From assembly GCA_022393335.1 (NCBI GenBank), contig JAJEKB010001325.1, forward strand, positions 1 through 64,000: a stretch of 64,000 bases of DNA, in the 5' to 3' direction. Below the pieces are notes generated by a model that was given only the letters and a program-made list of their open reading frames with translations, had not been told where the DNA came from and made no database searches. Of this stretch, positions 1 to 12,054 are shown in pieces (the first letter of the stretch is position 1; every line of letters starts with the position of its first letter). Position numbers and translations under genes: made by a program. Source of the stretch: Macrotrachela quadricornifera. Its lineage: Eukaryota > Rotifera > Eurotatoria > Philodinida > Philodinidae.

Positions 1-1987
1 ATTGAACAACAACAAATAGGAGATGAAGATGAAGATGTTGATGATGAACAAGAAATGGATGTTCTTGAAGATAATCTAAATCATGAACAAGAACAACTTA
101 ATCGTCTACAAGGTACATAGATAAGATTATATTTTTTTTTCTTAATTTATTATATGTATTTATATTTATAAATAGAACAAATACGTCATATTCAACGACA
201 TTTATTATTTGATTTGAATAATCGGGGAGGAGTTTTAGAAGAAATGAATGATGATGACGACGACGACGACGATGATGATGATGATGATGAACGAGAGTGG
301 GAAGATGCTGAAGTTGGTAAGATTTTATAAAGAAATTCATAGTAGTAATAAAAATCTTCTGTACATTGGATTTGATATATATATTAGCAGATAGTTTTAT
401 ATTTGTAACTTAATTACGGTATTTTTGAAAATCATTTCGATTATAAATAATTTCGTATTTTTTTTTAGCATCATCTAGTGATGAAAATCAAGATCATGTA
501 GTCACTTATGATCGTCTCTTACCAACAACACATTCATATATGAATGTTGAAAATTTTCAAGAATTTAGTGGTGTTTGTTTATTATCTGATGATCGTCGTT
601 GTTATCTTCATATAGTTGAATTAGCAAATATGATTTTAATACCAAATCAAATTGTACCATGGCAAGTATTTAATACACGTACAGCACGAATGATTAAAGA
701 AGCTAAACAAGAACAACGTTTATTTGGTGTTATTGATGCATGTTCATCATTATTAACAAATGAACCAAAATATGGTACAACAGCTGAAATTGTTTCTTAT
801 TATGAAGAATTAAATGATAATTCATTACAATTAAAAATTATTGGTCGACAACGTTTTATTATTGATGATCCATCAAGTATGAAACGTGATTTAAATGGTA
901 TACTTCGTGCTTCTGTAAGAATTTTACCTGATATACAATTAAAACGACCTGCATTACCAACAATTAGTCAAAATTATATTCATACTGTTAATTTTGTATT
1001 ACAATATGATCTTTGTTTACAACGACAAAAACGTTTAAATCAAAAATATATTGATGATAATAATGATCACCAAACTACTGGATGTACACAAGGATTATTT
1101 AATTTTATTAAACGAAAACGAACCACATCATCATCATCATCAACAACAGCACCAACTTCACCTGATATAAAAAGTAAGCAAAAAATATTTCTTTAACTTT
1201 TAGATAAACTATTTTCTGTTTAGATTTAATGCATTTAAATCCTTCAAAACAACATTTATTTCGTATACGTTCACGTACATGTCCTTGGTCTTTAACACCT
1301 TATCCATATTGGGTTATACGTCGATATGATGATGTATATATAATGTCATTAGTTAAAATAGAATTAAGTAATACAATGTTAGCTAATGATGATGGTTCAT
1401 TACCTGTAACAGCAGATCGTTTTGCTGATTGGTTATTAATTAATATACCATTTGAAATTCAAACTGTACAAAAAATTTTATCGTTTCCTACAACAATTCA
1501 AAGATGTAAATATTTTCTTACTAATATTTTAAAAATAAAATAGTATTTTTTTTTGTATTTAGTACGTTTTGTTTTATCTTGGCTTCGACGTTATAAAAAA
1601 TTCGCTTGTCGTCATTGTGCAGCAGATATTTGTGAAGATCGAGATATATTTTCAATGTCTGCTTCAGGTTTAATGGCAGCATATGTTAATCCACATGGAC
1701 AAATTCATGAAACTTTAACTGTTCTTCAAGCAAAAAATATTCGTTTACTTGGTCATGAAGTAGCTGAACATTCATGGTTTCCAGGATATAAATGGACTAT
1801 AGTTCAATGTCGTTTATGTGGAAATCATTTAGGTTGGCGTTTTCGTAATTCATCACTTAAACCATCAACATTCTATGGTTTAACACGTAATGGTCTTATT
1901 TTTGCTAAAAGTACAACAGGTAATGATGGAGATGAAGAAATAGAAGAGGAAAGACCATCACGACAATTGACAGATGATGAAGAATAA
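1..1987 (+). CDS. CRBN: Cereblon, CRL4 substrate receptor (5' end cut off by window)
   Basis: Substrate-recognition subunit of the CUL4-DDB1 E3 ubiquitin ligase. Exons read as 1-112, 176-316, 469-1173, 1224-1505 and 1563-1987, all in phase, giving 554 visible residues; the start codon lies outside the window. The visible N-terminus is Gln/Glu/Asp-rich with a 13-Asp run, followed by the LON-like domain (LPTTHSY, IGRQRF) and a C-terminal CULT domain. The CULT zinc ligands are visible as CRHC and CRLC. The three tryptophans of the thalidomide/degron cage are present in EHSWFPGYKW...GW, as are AAYVNPHG and HETLTV. The residue matching human Val388 is Ile (WTIVQC), as in rodents. Identity is secure from the CULT domain; N-terminal length is unknown. 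Confidence 0.95.
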
Positions 1988-2460
1988 TTTTTTCTTTTTT
2001 GTAAATAATCTATTGTATATTTGCTTAGTTTCTTTTTTTTTTATAAAATAAATAGTGGCCGTAGGCAGCAAAATATTTTATTTATACAGATGATATATTT
2101 TATTATGTATATAAATATATAAATTCTCTTTTTTTTTAATGATAGATGGAGATAGTTATCAATCCTAAAATTTATTAAATTTTCTTTTTAAAATTATTTT
2201 CTTATTATTTATTATATATTTAAAATATTTTAATTTCTTCTATGACTATATTTTTTAAAAATATGTATTTAAATTTTTGAATTGTTTTTCTGATTGGTTA
2301 CCTACTTATATCTATTGTATATGTAGCAGTATTGGGAAAGGGAACGTACTGTTTACTTTCTTTTTATTTTTTTCTTTCTTCTCGTTTTCATTTAGATGAA
2401 AATTATTCATTTATTTTCTTAAAATTTACATTTTAGATTTACATTTAAACTTTCCATAAA
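1988..2460. other. Intergenic: cereblon 3' flank and FET 5' flank
   Basis: AT-rich, with an AATAAA-like motif near 2048 that could serve cereblon polyadenylation. A T-run plus AG just before the next ATG (acattttag, about 2427-2435) could be a cis or trans splice acceptor. No ORF of note. Confidence 0.5.
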
Positions 2461-3811
2461 ATGTCCGGCTACGGTCGTGATTCCGGTAGTGGTGAAGGGT
2501 GAGATCTTAATTATCAATAAGATTTTTAGTTTTTTATGGAAGATATTTCGTTTTTTTCTTATGTTTAGATATGGTGGTGGTCATTCAAGTAATGATTATC
2601 ATTCAGGCCGAGGAGGTAGTAGTCGAAATAATTATGACAATAACAGGTTATTTAATAAATAAATTTTTTTATTTAATTTTATTCATTTTTCTTTATAGCG
2701 GACAAAAAAGAAACTATTCCGATCATAATTCACGTGGCGGTGGAGGTAAAAAAAAATACTTTTTTCATGTCTTGTATGTCGGTTTTTGAACTTCAAAAAT
2801 TGACACTTCATACAGGATGATGAATGGCACCAGCACACACTTTGTCCTCTCTGCAGGTTATGGAAGCGGAGGCGGCAGCAGTGGTAATTACAATCGTAGT
2901 CGAAATGATCATCAAAGCAATAATGATGATGGTGGTAGCAGTGGATACAATCGTGGTCGAAATGATTATCAAAATAATAGTGATGATAGAGGAAGTAGTG
3001 GATATAGTCGTGGTCGAAGTGATCGCTATAATGATAATGGTGGCAGTGGTTATGGTGGAGAAGACTCCAATATGGAAACACAACGTGATACAATTTTTAT
3101 TCAAAATTTACCAAAAAGTGTCAATGCAGACGAACTTAGAAATGTATTCAGTCAAATTGGAATAATAAAAGTAAGATATGAGTATATAAATAATGTTAAT
3201 ATAATTTGTGGAACTTTATATTTTCTTTTTATAGAATGATAAAAAAACAGGAGCACCAAAAATTTGGATTTATAAAGATAAAGCAACTGGAGAAGGTAAA
3301 GGTGAAGCAACAATTACTTATGAAGATGAAGAAGCAGCACAAGCCGCTATTAATTGGTACGATGGTAAGATTTTTTTTTTTGTTTATTTTATTTGAAATG
3401 ATATATTATTTAATAAAAACAGGCAAAGAAGTCCTTTCAAATATTGTTAAAATTTCATTAGCCACTAGGCGTACTTCTGCATTTGGTGGTCGAGGTGGAT
3501 TTCGTGGCCGTGGCGGATCTCGTGGACGAGGTAATTGCATATGCAAAAACATGATCATTGTCTTCGATACTAATTTACATATGTTCTTTGTTATTATAGG
3601 AGGTGGTGGTGGTGGAGGTGATCACGGTGGCTACCGTGGTAGAGGTGAGTATCTTTACTGCACTTATCATAATTATAGTTATGTCTTTTTACTAATAGGT
3701 GGAGATCGGGGCGGTGATTATCGAGGTAGTGGTGGTGGTGGAGAATATCGTGGCAGCGGTCGCGGTGCAAGCCATGGTTCAAGCAGAGACCATCGTTCTA
3801 ATCCATATTAA
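2461..3811 (+). CDS. FET-family RNA-binding protein (FUS/EWSR1/TAF15, cabeza-like)
   Basis: Nuclear RNA-binding protein of the FUS/EWS/TAF15 family. Eight exons keep phase: 2461-2498, 2569-2646, 2699-2745, 2857-3170, 3235-3364, 3423-3530, 3600-3644 and 3699-3811, giving 290 residues. The N-terminus is a Gly/Ser/Tyr/Asn low-complexity segment with RG steps. The single RRM has RNP2 IFIQNL, the family-specific NDKKTGAPK lysine loop, RNP1 GKGEATITY, and the FET tail KISLATRR. It is followed by RGG repeats and ends in RDHRSNPY, a PY-type nuclear localisation signal at the extreme C-terminus as in FUS. No RanBP2-type zinc finger (paired CxxC) is encoded, and the protein is about half the vertebrate length. 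The tail is cut into several very small RGG exons. An alternative in-frame ATG at 2817 lies in the third intron. Confidence 0.88.
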
Positions 3812-4277
3812 AATAAAATATTCTTGTTCATAGAGCAGATTGTTCCAGTAACAACGACAAATGTTCACCACCATAATGTACAATGTACTTATTTTTTTTT
3901 TCTTTTGTTGTTGCTTTCTTTTTCTACTGCTGCTCTGAGATGTTTCTTGATGATGCTGAAGTTTTTTTTTTCTCTTTTTACTCTTCTTCGTATAAACGTG
4001 TGTCTTTGTCTTTCTCTTTAAAATACACTAAACAAAAATCTATATGATCATCTTGTATTTTTCTTTTCTATAAGTGTAAATGTGTATGTGTGTATGGCAA
4101 CAATAAAAAAAAACACTGTATCTATTTGAACGTTTATTCTTATTATTCTATTGCTATTGATATTGAGAATGTTGATAATTAATTATACTTTGTAATGATA
4201 AGTTTTGGTATGGAATACATGTGCACAAAATTTGGCTAAGATGATGAATTAAAACTAATATTTATTTTAGAGATAGA
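3812..4277. other. FET gene 3' flank
   Basis: T-rich 3' UTR-like sequence with an AATAAA motif near 4101, then AT-rich spacer. An apparent ORF in the T-rich part is compositional. Confidence 0.4.
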
Positions 4278-6466
4278 TGGCTGTGAACATTTTTTCAATA
4301 ACTTCATAATAACAAAAAATAGAGAATTGATATTTTAACACTATCTACAATCAGCATTGCTCTATCATTGGATAAAGTCGACGAAAAATTTCCATCATTT
4401 TTTATCTTTTTCATTTCGAATAATAATAGAATGGATAGATAGTCTATCTTTGTGTCTATCAATTCACATAAGACTGAGATCGATAGCTATTTTCATTTCA
4501 ACAGTCTAAATACTATACTAACAACTAGTGATCAGTTTTTTCAAAATTTAAATAAAATATACTTTCTCTTATGATATTTAGTAGTTTTTGATTTCATGAC
4601 ATGATTGATTAACCTTTAGAGTGTTTTTTTTGTACTTAAAATAGCATGAAAATAAATAGAAGGTAGTCTTTAATAAAAATAAATTAATATCTTTAGTCAA
4701 TTTTATCATTAATTTTTACCCCGCTTGTGTATATCCAATTAGATACATTTAATGTGCATCTATTGTATAAGCGATGTAATTCATTGCCTTGGCAAATTAG
4801 ACGTTACAATCACAAACATCAACATCCTAAATCTATACCCATCTATCGATGCAACACATCAAGCTTTAAATTGCCAAACTGAGACCGGTTACCTAGGAGT
4901 TTCAATTATTTTTGTAGTTTTAATAATTCATCAGTGTCTGACTCTTTTTTTCGAAGGCAACTTCATTGCATTAACTCAATGCAACCAAAACATTGCCAAG
5001 TATCAATAATTTTTTTTTCCATTTGTGAATGTCAGCTTGGTACATGTTTACATGGTTATTATTCATAATTCTGTACAAACTTGTAACTTGGTGAATAGAG
5101 ATTCCTACTTGTTTCAACTGAGAAATTACCAACAGTTAACCTGGTTACTGTAACTGGTGTCTCTTTATTCCTACTCACATCCTTACTCACACAGATTAAA
5201 AATGAGCTTTCGACCATTTTCATTTTAACCGAATTTTGTTAGTGGCAATATGTATATGTCGAAATAAATTCTTAATGTTAGTGAAAGCCATTGTTATGCA
5301 AATACTCTCCCTTCGACACACATACCCACACTCGAAAACCGAACTTAACTTTCAGTGACAAATACTTATAGAAAAAACGAGGTGGATTGATGTGGGAGCT
5401 AACTAAAAAAACTGGAAAGGCGAAATAGTCTTGAAAAATCAATACAGATGATGAATATATAAGAAATAAGAAAGAAAAGGAATTTATTATGTTGGAGCAT
5501 TCTCGAAGAGAAATAAATGCATTCAAGCACCACATTCAAACGAAAAATATAGGTGAAATACACATATCATGATGACACTTCAATATTGACAGAAGAATGC
5601 GAAAAGAGAAAATATACATGCTATATCATTAAAAAACTCATATTATCTTAGATAGTTGTATTTAGTTTTTATTAGAAATAACTTGATAATAATAATTTTA
5701 ATTTAGCAATCTTGTGTCATAACTACGATTTCGGATTATTAATTTAACAAAAAAATATTTCACTTCGATATTAAGTATCTAACTTCGCATTTATATCAAT
5801 TTATTTAGTAGATAAAATGTACCCAATTAGAATTGTGAATAACCAAATTCAGAAAGGATCACAATGAAATATAATGATAGAGATGATTTATCATTTCATA
5901 CTCCTATATTATTAAGAAATACTTGTGATCATGTGTTTCCATCTGTCATTTTTACATGTTCCCATAAACATTTGATTTGTCAACTCAATACGTTACATTG
6001 CTTGTACAATAGATGCACATTAAATGTATCTGATTGACTACACACAAACAGAGTAAAAATTAATGATAAAATTGACCAAAGATATTAGCTTATTTTTATT
6101 GAAGACTATATTCTATATATTTTCATGCTATTCGAAGTACAAAAAGAAACCCTAAAGGTTAATAAATCATGTCATGAAATCAAAAACTACTAAATATCAT
6201 AAAAGAAAATGTTTTCTTTTTAAATTTTGAAAAAACTGATCACTAGTTGTCAGTATAGTCTTTGGACTTTTGAAATGGAAATAGCTATTGATCTCGGTCT
6301 TGTGTGAATTGATAAAGACAAAGATAGACTATCTATCCATTCTATTATTATTCGAAATGAAATGGATTAAAAAATGATGGAAATTTTTCGTTGACTTTAT
6401 CAAATGATAGAGCAATGTTGATTGTAGATGGAGTTATTGAAATAGTTACTGTCAACATTCTTTAGC
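4278..6466. mobile_element. Long terminal-inverted-repeat element, non-autonomous
   Basis: Sequence at about 4341-4780 recurs in reverse complement at about 5993-6431. Examples are the block around 4381-4480 against 6280-6390, and TACATTTAATGTGCATCTATTGTA at the inner ends (4742-4765 against 6006-6028). Similarity weakens outward to about 4278 and 6466. The roughly 1.2 kb spacer carries short ORFs on both strands (4752-5009 and 5278-5535) that resemble no transposase I recognise. I read it as a decayed fold-back or long-TIR DNA transposon. The arms differ by scattered substitutions, so it is not recent. Exact ends and any target-site duplication could not be fixed by eye. Confidence 0.7.
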
Positions 6467-8415
6467 GAAATAAACAGAAAACAGAAACAATGACAAAATT
6501 CGCTTGACTCAAAAATGACTTGATTCACCTATTCCTGAACCCTGGCTAATCCGATAGGATTTCTAGTAAAATGATTATTATAGATATTTGTTTCTGTTGA
6601 AAAGGTGACTCTTTCAAAATATTATTAATAGCACTTTTCAATAAGCATATGTTCTACATAAATTAATGTACCAACATTTAATGTATTTTGTGAATTCAAG
6701 ATCAATTAACTAACCTTAGGCTGCCATAATTAAATGTAGAATATGTACGAATTGGAAAAACGAATGCAGTAAAATAATTTTTACTATTATTTTGATTGAA
6801 ATTTACTGTCTGTTCAACTGAGATAGTACAGACATGATGGTAAAGACAAACATCAAAAAGAAGAAAAATTTCCATTAAACATGTATGCTAGATGTCTATC
6901 TTGTTTTCGTTTCAAGATTGTGATTATGTCTACTGGAATGTGAAATTTCCTAGTAATATACAACCAAAGAAGGCAAGGATGTAAGTTTTCTGAACAAATC
7001 TTTCCTTTTTGAAGCAGAATGGAGTCTATCTATCGCAGACAAAAACTACGGAAAAGATTATCCAGATTCATGGTCAATAATCCTATGTATGGGAATTGAC
7101 ACACAAATATAGTTGAAGAAGAATATATAGCGCTCAGTATAATTAACTCAATCCGTGAATATTATTATACGGTATAGTAGTTTTGTGAACATAGATATGA
7201 AAATTGATTATCTTTTAAAAGAATGTATTTAGTGCATTTCAGAGAAAATTCCATGTCAATTAATTACACAGTGCTTATAAACGCTGTAATCCTTTAATTT
7301 ATTCTCTAGGGTATTAAAAAAAAGTTTAATCAAATAATGATCTTTTAATAGGATCGTTAGTATATTGTCATCTACGAAAAACTCAACATCATATCGATAA
7401 TTATTAATGATTTTCCTCTAGTAAATTCATGACTAGTCAAAAAAATAAGTTACAATCGAATTAACTTTTTATCAACTCAATCAAGTGCATTAAATATTTG
7501 CATTTCCAAATTTTAGATGATGTTGAATAATATGCGAACATGAAATTAAAAATTTAATTTTTGACGAGTAATTCGATTTCTGAGCGACTTCTCAATGGTC
7601 TCATGAAAGCTGTCTAATGGTTTCTTTAACAACAGGCTTTTTATCGTAAAGATCAGAAAAAAAAATTTATTCAGTAAAAATGTTCAATCTCTTCTTTACA
7701 CATAGTTTTAAATAAAAGAAAAAGATTTATTTACTGTTATATTCTCAAATTTAATAAATAAAACCATTGTGATATCAAGGGTGATATTTATCATTATTTC
7801 CTAATTTTGATAGGAGAAACTAAACTTAAATTTATTTTATTAATATGCATATCCGTGATAAACTAATAACAGATGTAATCATAGAAAAACCTAAGTTTAA
7901 TAATGTTTCTTCTGTTTTTCTTTTAGTAGATAAAGTAAAAATATTTCGAACAACTTATCTCAATTATTCTTTTAAAATAATTTAAAAAATATCAACATCA
8001 TGTAAAATAGATCATTGTCTTGCAATTGTCTTCTTCGATTGTAAGAAGTCTTTTCTGAAACATATATTCTACTAAATGAATAACCTAATCATTGTTATAT
8101 GTTTAACATAGATAAAAGGCTTTCAAAAAAACTATTAAACATAATGATATAGATCATCATATCGTTCATGAAATCAAGCCTAGTTTGTAAACTTACCTAA
8201 CATGAATTTTCTATCAGTCTAAGAACAATGATTTCAATGAATAAAAGCTAACTTGATTAAACGATGATGCACGATATCTATCGGCAGTTTTTTTTTATTA
8301 ATAAAAGTAAAACAATGGCTCGAATACAAAATGATTCAATCACTTTGTCTATCTATTCTTTAACATTAACATATTTGATTTACACTTGTTTATTTTTATA
8401 TAGATTACATTTACA
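6467..8415. other. Intergenic, no gene seen
   Basis: About 1.95 kb of AT-rich sequence with no ORF of coding character on either strand. The last 100 bases before 8416 include a T-rich stretch ending in an acceptor-like AG close to the next start codon. Confidence 0.5.
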
Positions 8416-10355
8416 ATGACTTCTACTCTTATAAATAGTCCTAAAAACAGCAGTGCTTTACCAGAATCAATGCAACGTATGATTACACCTCAATATGAAC
8501 AAATTGTCAATGAAATTGATAATATCTATCATCATAATGATATAGGTTATACATTTTTTTTTATTCTATTTATATTCATAATTGAAATTCTTTTAGGACT
8601 TGTTACGATTGCTCAATGGCTTGATCTATCCATTATGGCACCAAATAAGAAGATTAGTATATTACTAATCGGTAATCACAGTGCTGGTAAATCAATCTTA
8701 TTTTTATTGATAAATAGAATATTTAATTTTTCTTTTAAAATAAAAAGGCAAATCATCTCTTGTCAATTGGTATATTGAAGATAATGTTCAACGAACTGGA
8801 GTAGCTATTGAAACTCAAGGTAAATTAATTATTATAATTAATAATAATTACATTTAAATTTTCAGGTGTATCTATTATTACAAGTGGTAAACGACGAGAA
8901 TCACTCATGGTAAAATTAAAAATAACAAATAAATAAAAATATTTCTTAACTAATTTCTAGGGACCAGCAACAATGCATTTATTTCCTTATCTACGTCCTT
9001 TAGGAAATATTCCTGGTTTGTTATCTTATTTTTTCAATCATTTTTATAATATATTTTCTAGGTCTTCTAAATTATTTAACAACGGAAATATCTTCATCAA
9101 AACAAAAAAAATTTCCACTTATTTCATTTATCGATACACCTGGTCTTGTTGATGGTGCTATGGCATATCCATTCGATGTTGAACAAGCAATTCTTTGGCT
9201 TGGTTTGTTTTGTTTTTTTGAACTTAAAAAATAAATAATACCTTTTATTTAGGTAATTATGTTGATCTTATCTTTGTTCTATTTGATCCTATTGGTCAAG
9301 CTTTATGCAAACGAACATTAACACTTGTTGAACAATTAAATAAATCAAATCCTGAGAAAATGCATTATTATTTAGCTAAAGCAGATGAAGCTGGTAGTGA
9401 TCGTGATCGACATCGTGTTCTTATGCAAATTGTACAAAATTTATGTCGACAACCAGAAATATCTAAAACTAATTTTGATATGCCAACTATTTATTTACCT
9501 GATTTAGCTAAAGTAAAATCAAATTTTATATTAAAATAAATTAATAAATTCATTTTTTTAGGAAACACGTTGTACAAATCAAATTCATGAAGTTTGTTCA
9601 ACAATTGATCATGCTGTATTTAGTAGTGTACAAAAATCACTTAATACATTACATAATGATTGTAAACGATTAGAACAATGTATTAATGAACGTTTAACTT
9701 TACATGAGTAAATTATTTATTTTTTTTTGTTTTTTTAATAAATTTTATTATTAGAAAAACTCAAATTAAACATCGATCATGGAATATAAAATTATCAATT
9801 GTTCAATTTATATCATTATTACTTATGATATTTTCATTAATATTACTCTTACGACGTTATCTTGAAACATCACATTTTAAAATTCCAATTATATTTCTTG
9901 ATGAATCATCAACATCATGGCAAATTAATTCTACACTTGTAAGATTTAATATATAAAAAAAAATTTATCAATATAATATTATATTTTGTATTTGTTTTAT
10001 AAAAATAGAATTTAATTGATGATTTTCTTTTTAATCCAGCTTATTCTTTATTATTATTAATTATAATTATTAATGGAATCATTTTTTTTATTGGACGTTT
10101 TATTCGAAGGTATAATTAATTGTAATAAAAAAAAAAGCAAAAATTGAAATTATTATTTATATATCTAGTCGTCAAAAGAATGTTCTTAATATTCGAGAAA
10201 AGAAAATGTTTATGATGTTTAAACAACATCTTGAAACAAATATTGGTGTTAAACAAGTACGTTTTAATATATTATTAATCGCTTATTTCTTTCGTATAAT
10301 TTTATCATTTTAGAAAAATCTTTATGAATCATTTTTGGCTGAAGCAATCGATTAA
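8416..10355 (+). CDS. Dynamin/EHD-superfamily GTPase with C-terminal membrane segments
   Basis: Predicted large GTPase of 450 residues. Exons: 8416-8545, 8597-8686, 8748-8819, 8866-8909, 8961-9015, 9062-9202, 9253-9512, 9562-9707, 9755-9938, 10009-10109, 10169-10256 and 10314-10355. Visible motifs: P-loop GNHSAGKS near residues 66-74, a candidate switch I threonine in GVAIETQG, switch II DTPG near 155, and G4-like AKAD near 220. The order and spacing resemble the dynamin-type G domain of EHD/sarcalumenin proteins, but there is no EH domain. Two hydrophobic helices (about 325-347 and 386-404) follow, then a short basic tail, suggesting a membrane-anchored remodelling GTPase. I cannot name an orthologue. 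The first intron (8546-8596, 51 nt) is stop-free and in phase, so an unspliced form would add 17 hydrophobic residues. Confidence 0.75.
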
Positions 10356-11195
10356 ACAATAATATAAAAAATATTATACTAAATCTTTACTTAGAAACTT
10401 ATCTTTATTCTATCAAGAGCTTTTTTTTTATATAAATCACAATAAATGAATGTCGATGTTAATATTAATCGGAAAATATCTTTATTTTGATTTTAAATTA
10501 TCATTTTCATTTTAGAACATTTCTATGATATTTTATATTAAATTCTCTTGAGTTTTATACTATTTAAATACCTTTATATTATATTTCTTTTCTAATGATA
10601 TTGACAGACTTGAGAGAAAAAAAAAAGTTTAGTGCAATTTTAAATTCATTTATTCTATTCAAATTTAATATAAAATCCACAAATCATATAAAAATACTTT
10701 AGGCTATCTAGACAATAGACAAAAAGAAAACAATAATATGAAAAAAAATAAAGTCACGTTTAAATATTGTTTTTTTTTCTCCGAAGCTATTATTATTTAA
10801 AGGAATAATATCCTATGAGAATTGCGTTTGACAAATATAATTCATAAAAAATACTTATTCTTATAATTAAACGACGAAATTTTAATCAATTCCAATAAAA
10901 TAAAATAGTAATAATATAAATTAATCTTTGTAAGATATTTCTTTATATTCATTTCGAAAAAAAAAATATTAAGAAAAATCAATCAGTTTTATTTGATTTC
11001 TCTTATAATCACTGGATAAAAATATTATATATGGAATTTTTTTTTACAATATTATCTTACTTTGTTTTTCTTTGAAACATACAAAAAAAAGCTAAAATCA
11101 ATTTCGATTAGATAACATGAAAAAAGAAGAACGGAAAGAAATATAAGATAATATACTATCTGACTAATCGAATAATAATAGTAATGAGTCTTATT
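10356..11195. other. Intergenic, convergent gene ends
   Basis: AT-rich sequence between the 3' ends of a plus-strand and a minus-strand gene. It contains several poly-A/T runs and nothing else recognisable. Confidence 0.5.
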
Positions 11196-12054
11196 TCAGC
11201 CATATACTGATAATGGTATAATTGTTTCGTGAGAAGTATTCACAATCACTTTTCTTGGCGGTCTTCGAATACTGGATGAATCTATTCGTATTTTAGCTCG
11301 ATTTAATAATCGATCATTTGTAACTAAAGTAGGTGCAGTACCAGTTATTCTACTATTATTAACAACTGAAATAGTCGGTCTTCTATATTGTGATTGAGAT
11401 GATAATGGAATTTTTATTGGAGTTAATGGTGGTACAGGTCGTTCAGATGGTAATAGTTCATTACGTCGCAAATAATGAACAATAGTTGGTACTGAAAAAA
11501 ATTCAGATAGTAATTTTACAATAAAATATTTGTATAAACATACATGATGGTCTTGGTGCTTGCTGTATATTGAATGTTTCAATTTTTACAGCTTTAGCTG
11601 GTATTAAAGTAGGACAACATTCAGTTTCAGTTGTTATATTTTCTACAGCATGAGAAATCAAATGTCTTATTGGTGTATATGGATCTTTTGTCATAGATTT
11701 AATATTTTTTTCTCGAATATTTAGTTTATGATATTCTACTTCCCATGGATGATAATCAATCGGAAGTTTACAAATTTCTGCTATATTCAGATTCGTACGT
11801 TCACTTCCACGTTTGAATTGATTAGAACGTCGAGATTGTAATATCCTATAATAATTATTACAAATGATAGAACAATTAAAATCAAGTATTTTTTCATCAA
11901 AATACCGTTGTTGTTGTTGTATAGCACGTTGTGCACTTTGTATACCAGAATATAATGAATTAGGAGTACTTGGTTTTCTTGGTGATTGTATATTTTTAGT
12001 TAGTACTGATTTCAATAAACTCGATGATCTGCTTAATATTGTATTGTTGTCCAT
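11196..12054 (-). CDS. Uncharacterised basic protein, 268 residues
   Basis: Two exons on the minus strand, 12054-11544 and 11491-11196, joined by a 52-nt intron with consistent phase (GTATGT donor, TTTTTTCAG acceptor). The product is basic and Ser/Pro-rich, with no signal peptide or membrane segment. A central stretch (QSAQRAIQQQQRYFDEKI) looks helical, and the C-terminal half contains a Pro-rich linker (SERPVPPLTPIK) and several RRP motifs. The clean intron and normal codon use argue that it is real. I recognise no family. Confidence 0.6.

Noticed and set aside
2683..3104. His/Tyr-rich and Thr/Ile-rich ORFs opposite the FET gene
   Set aside because: Antisense shadows of the Gly/Asn/Asp-rich coding exon; no splice or start context.
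4752..5535. ORFs inside the long-TIR element as a transposase
   Set aside because: No DDE/DDD motif pattern, zinc finger or family similarity; too short and on opposing strands.
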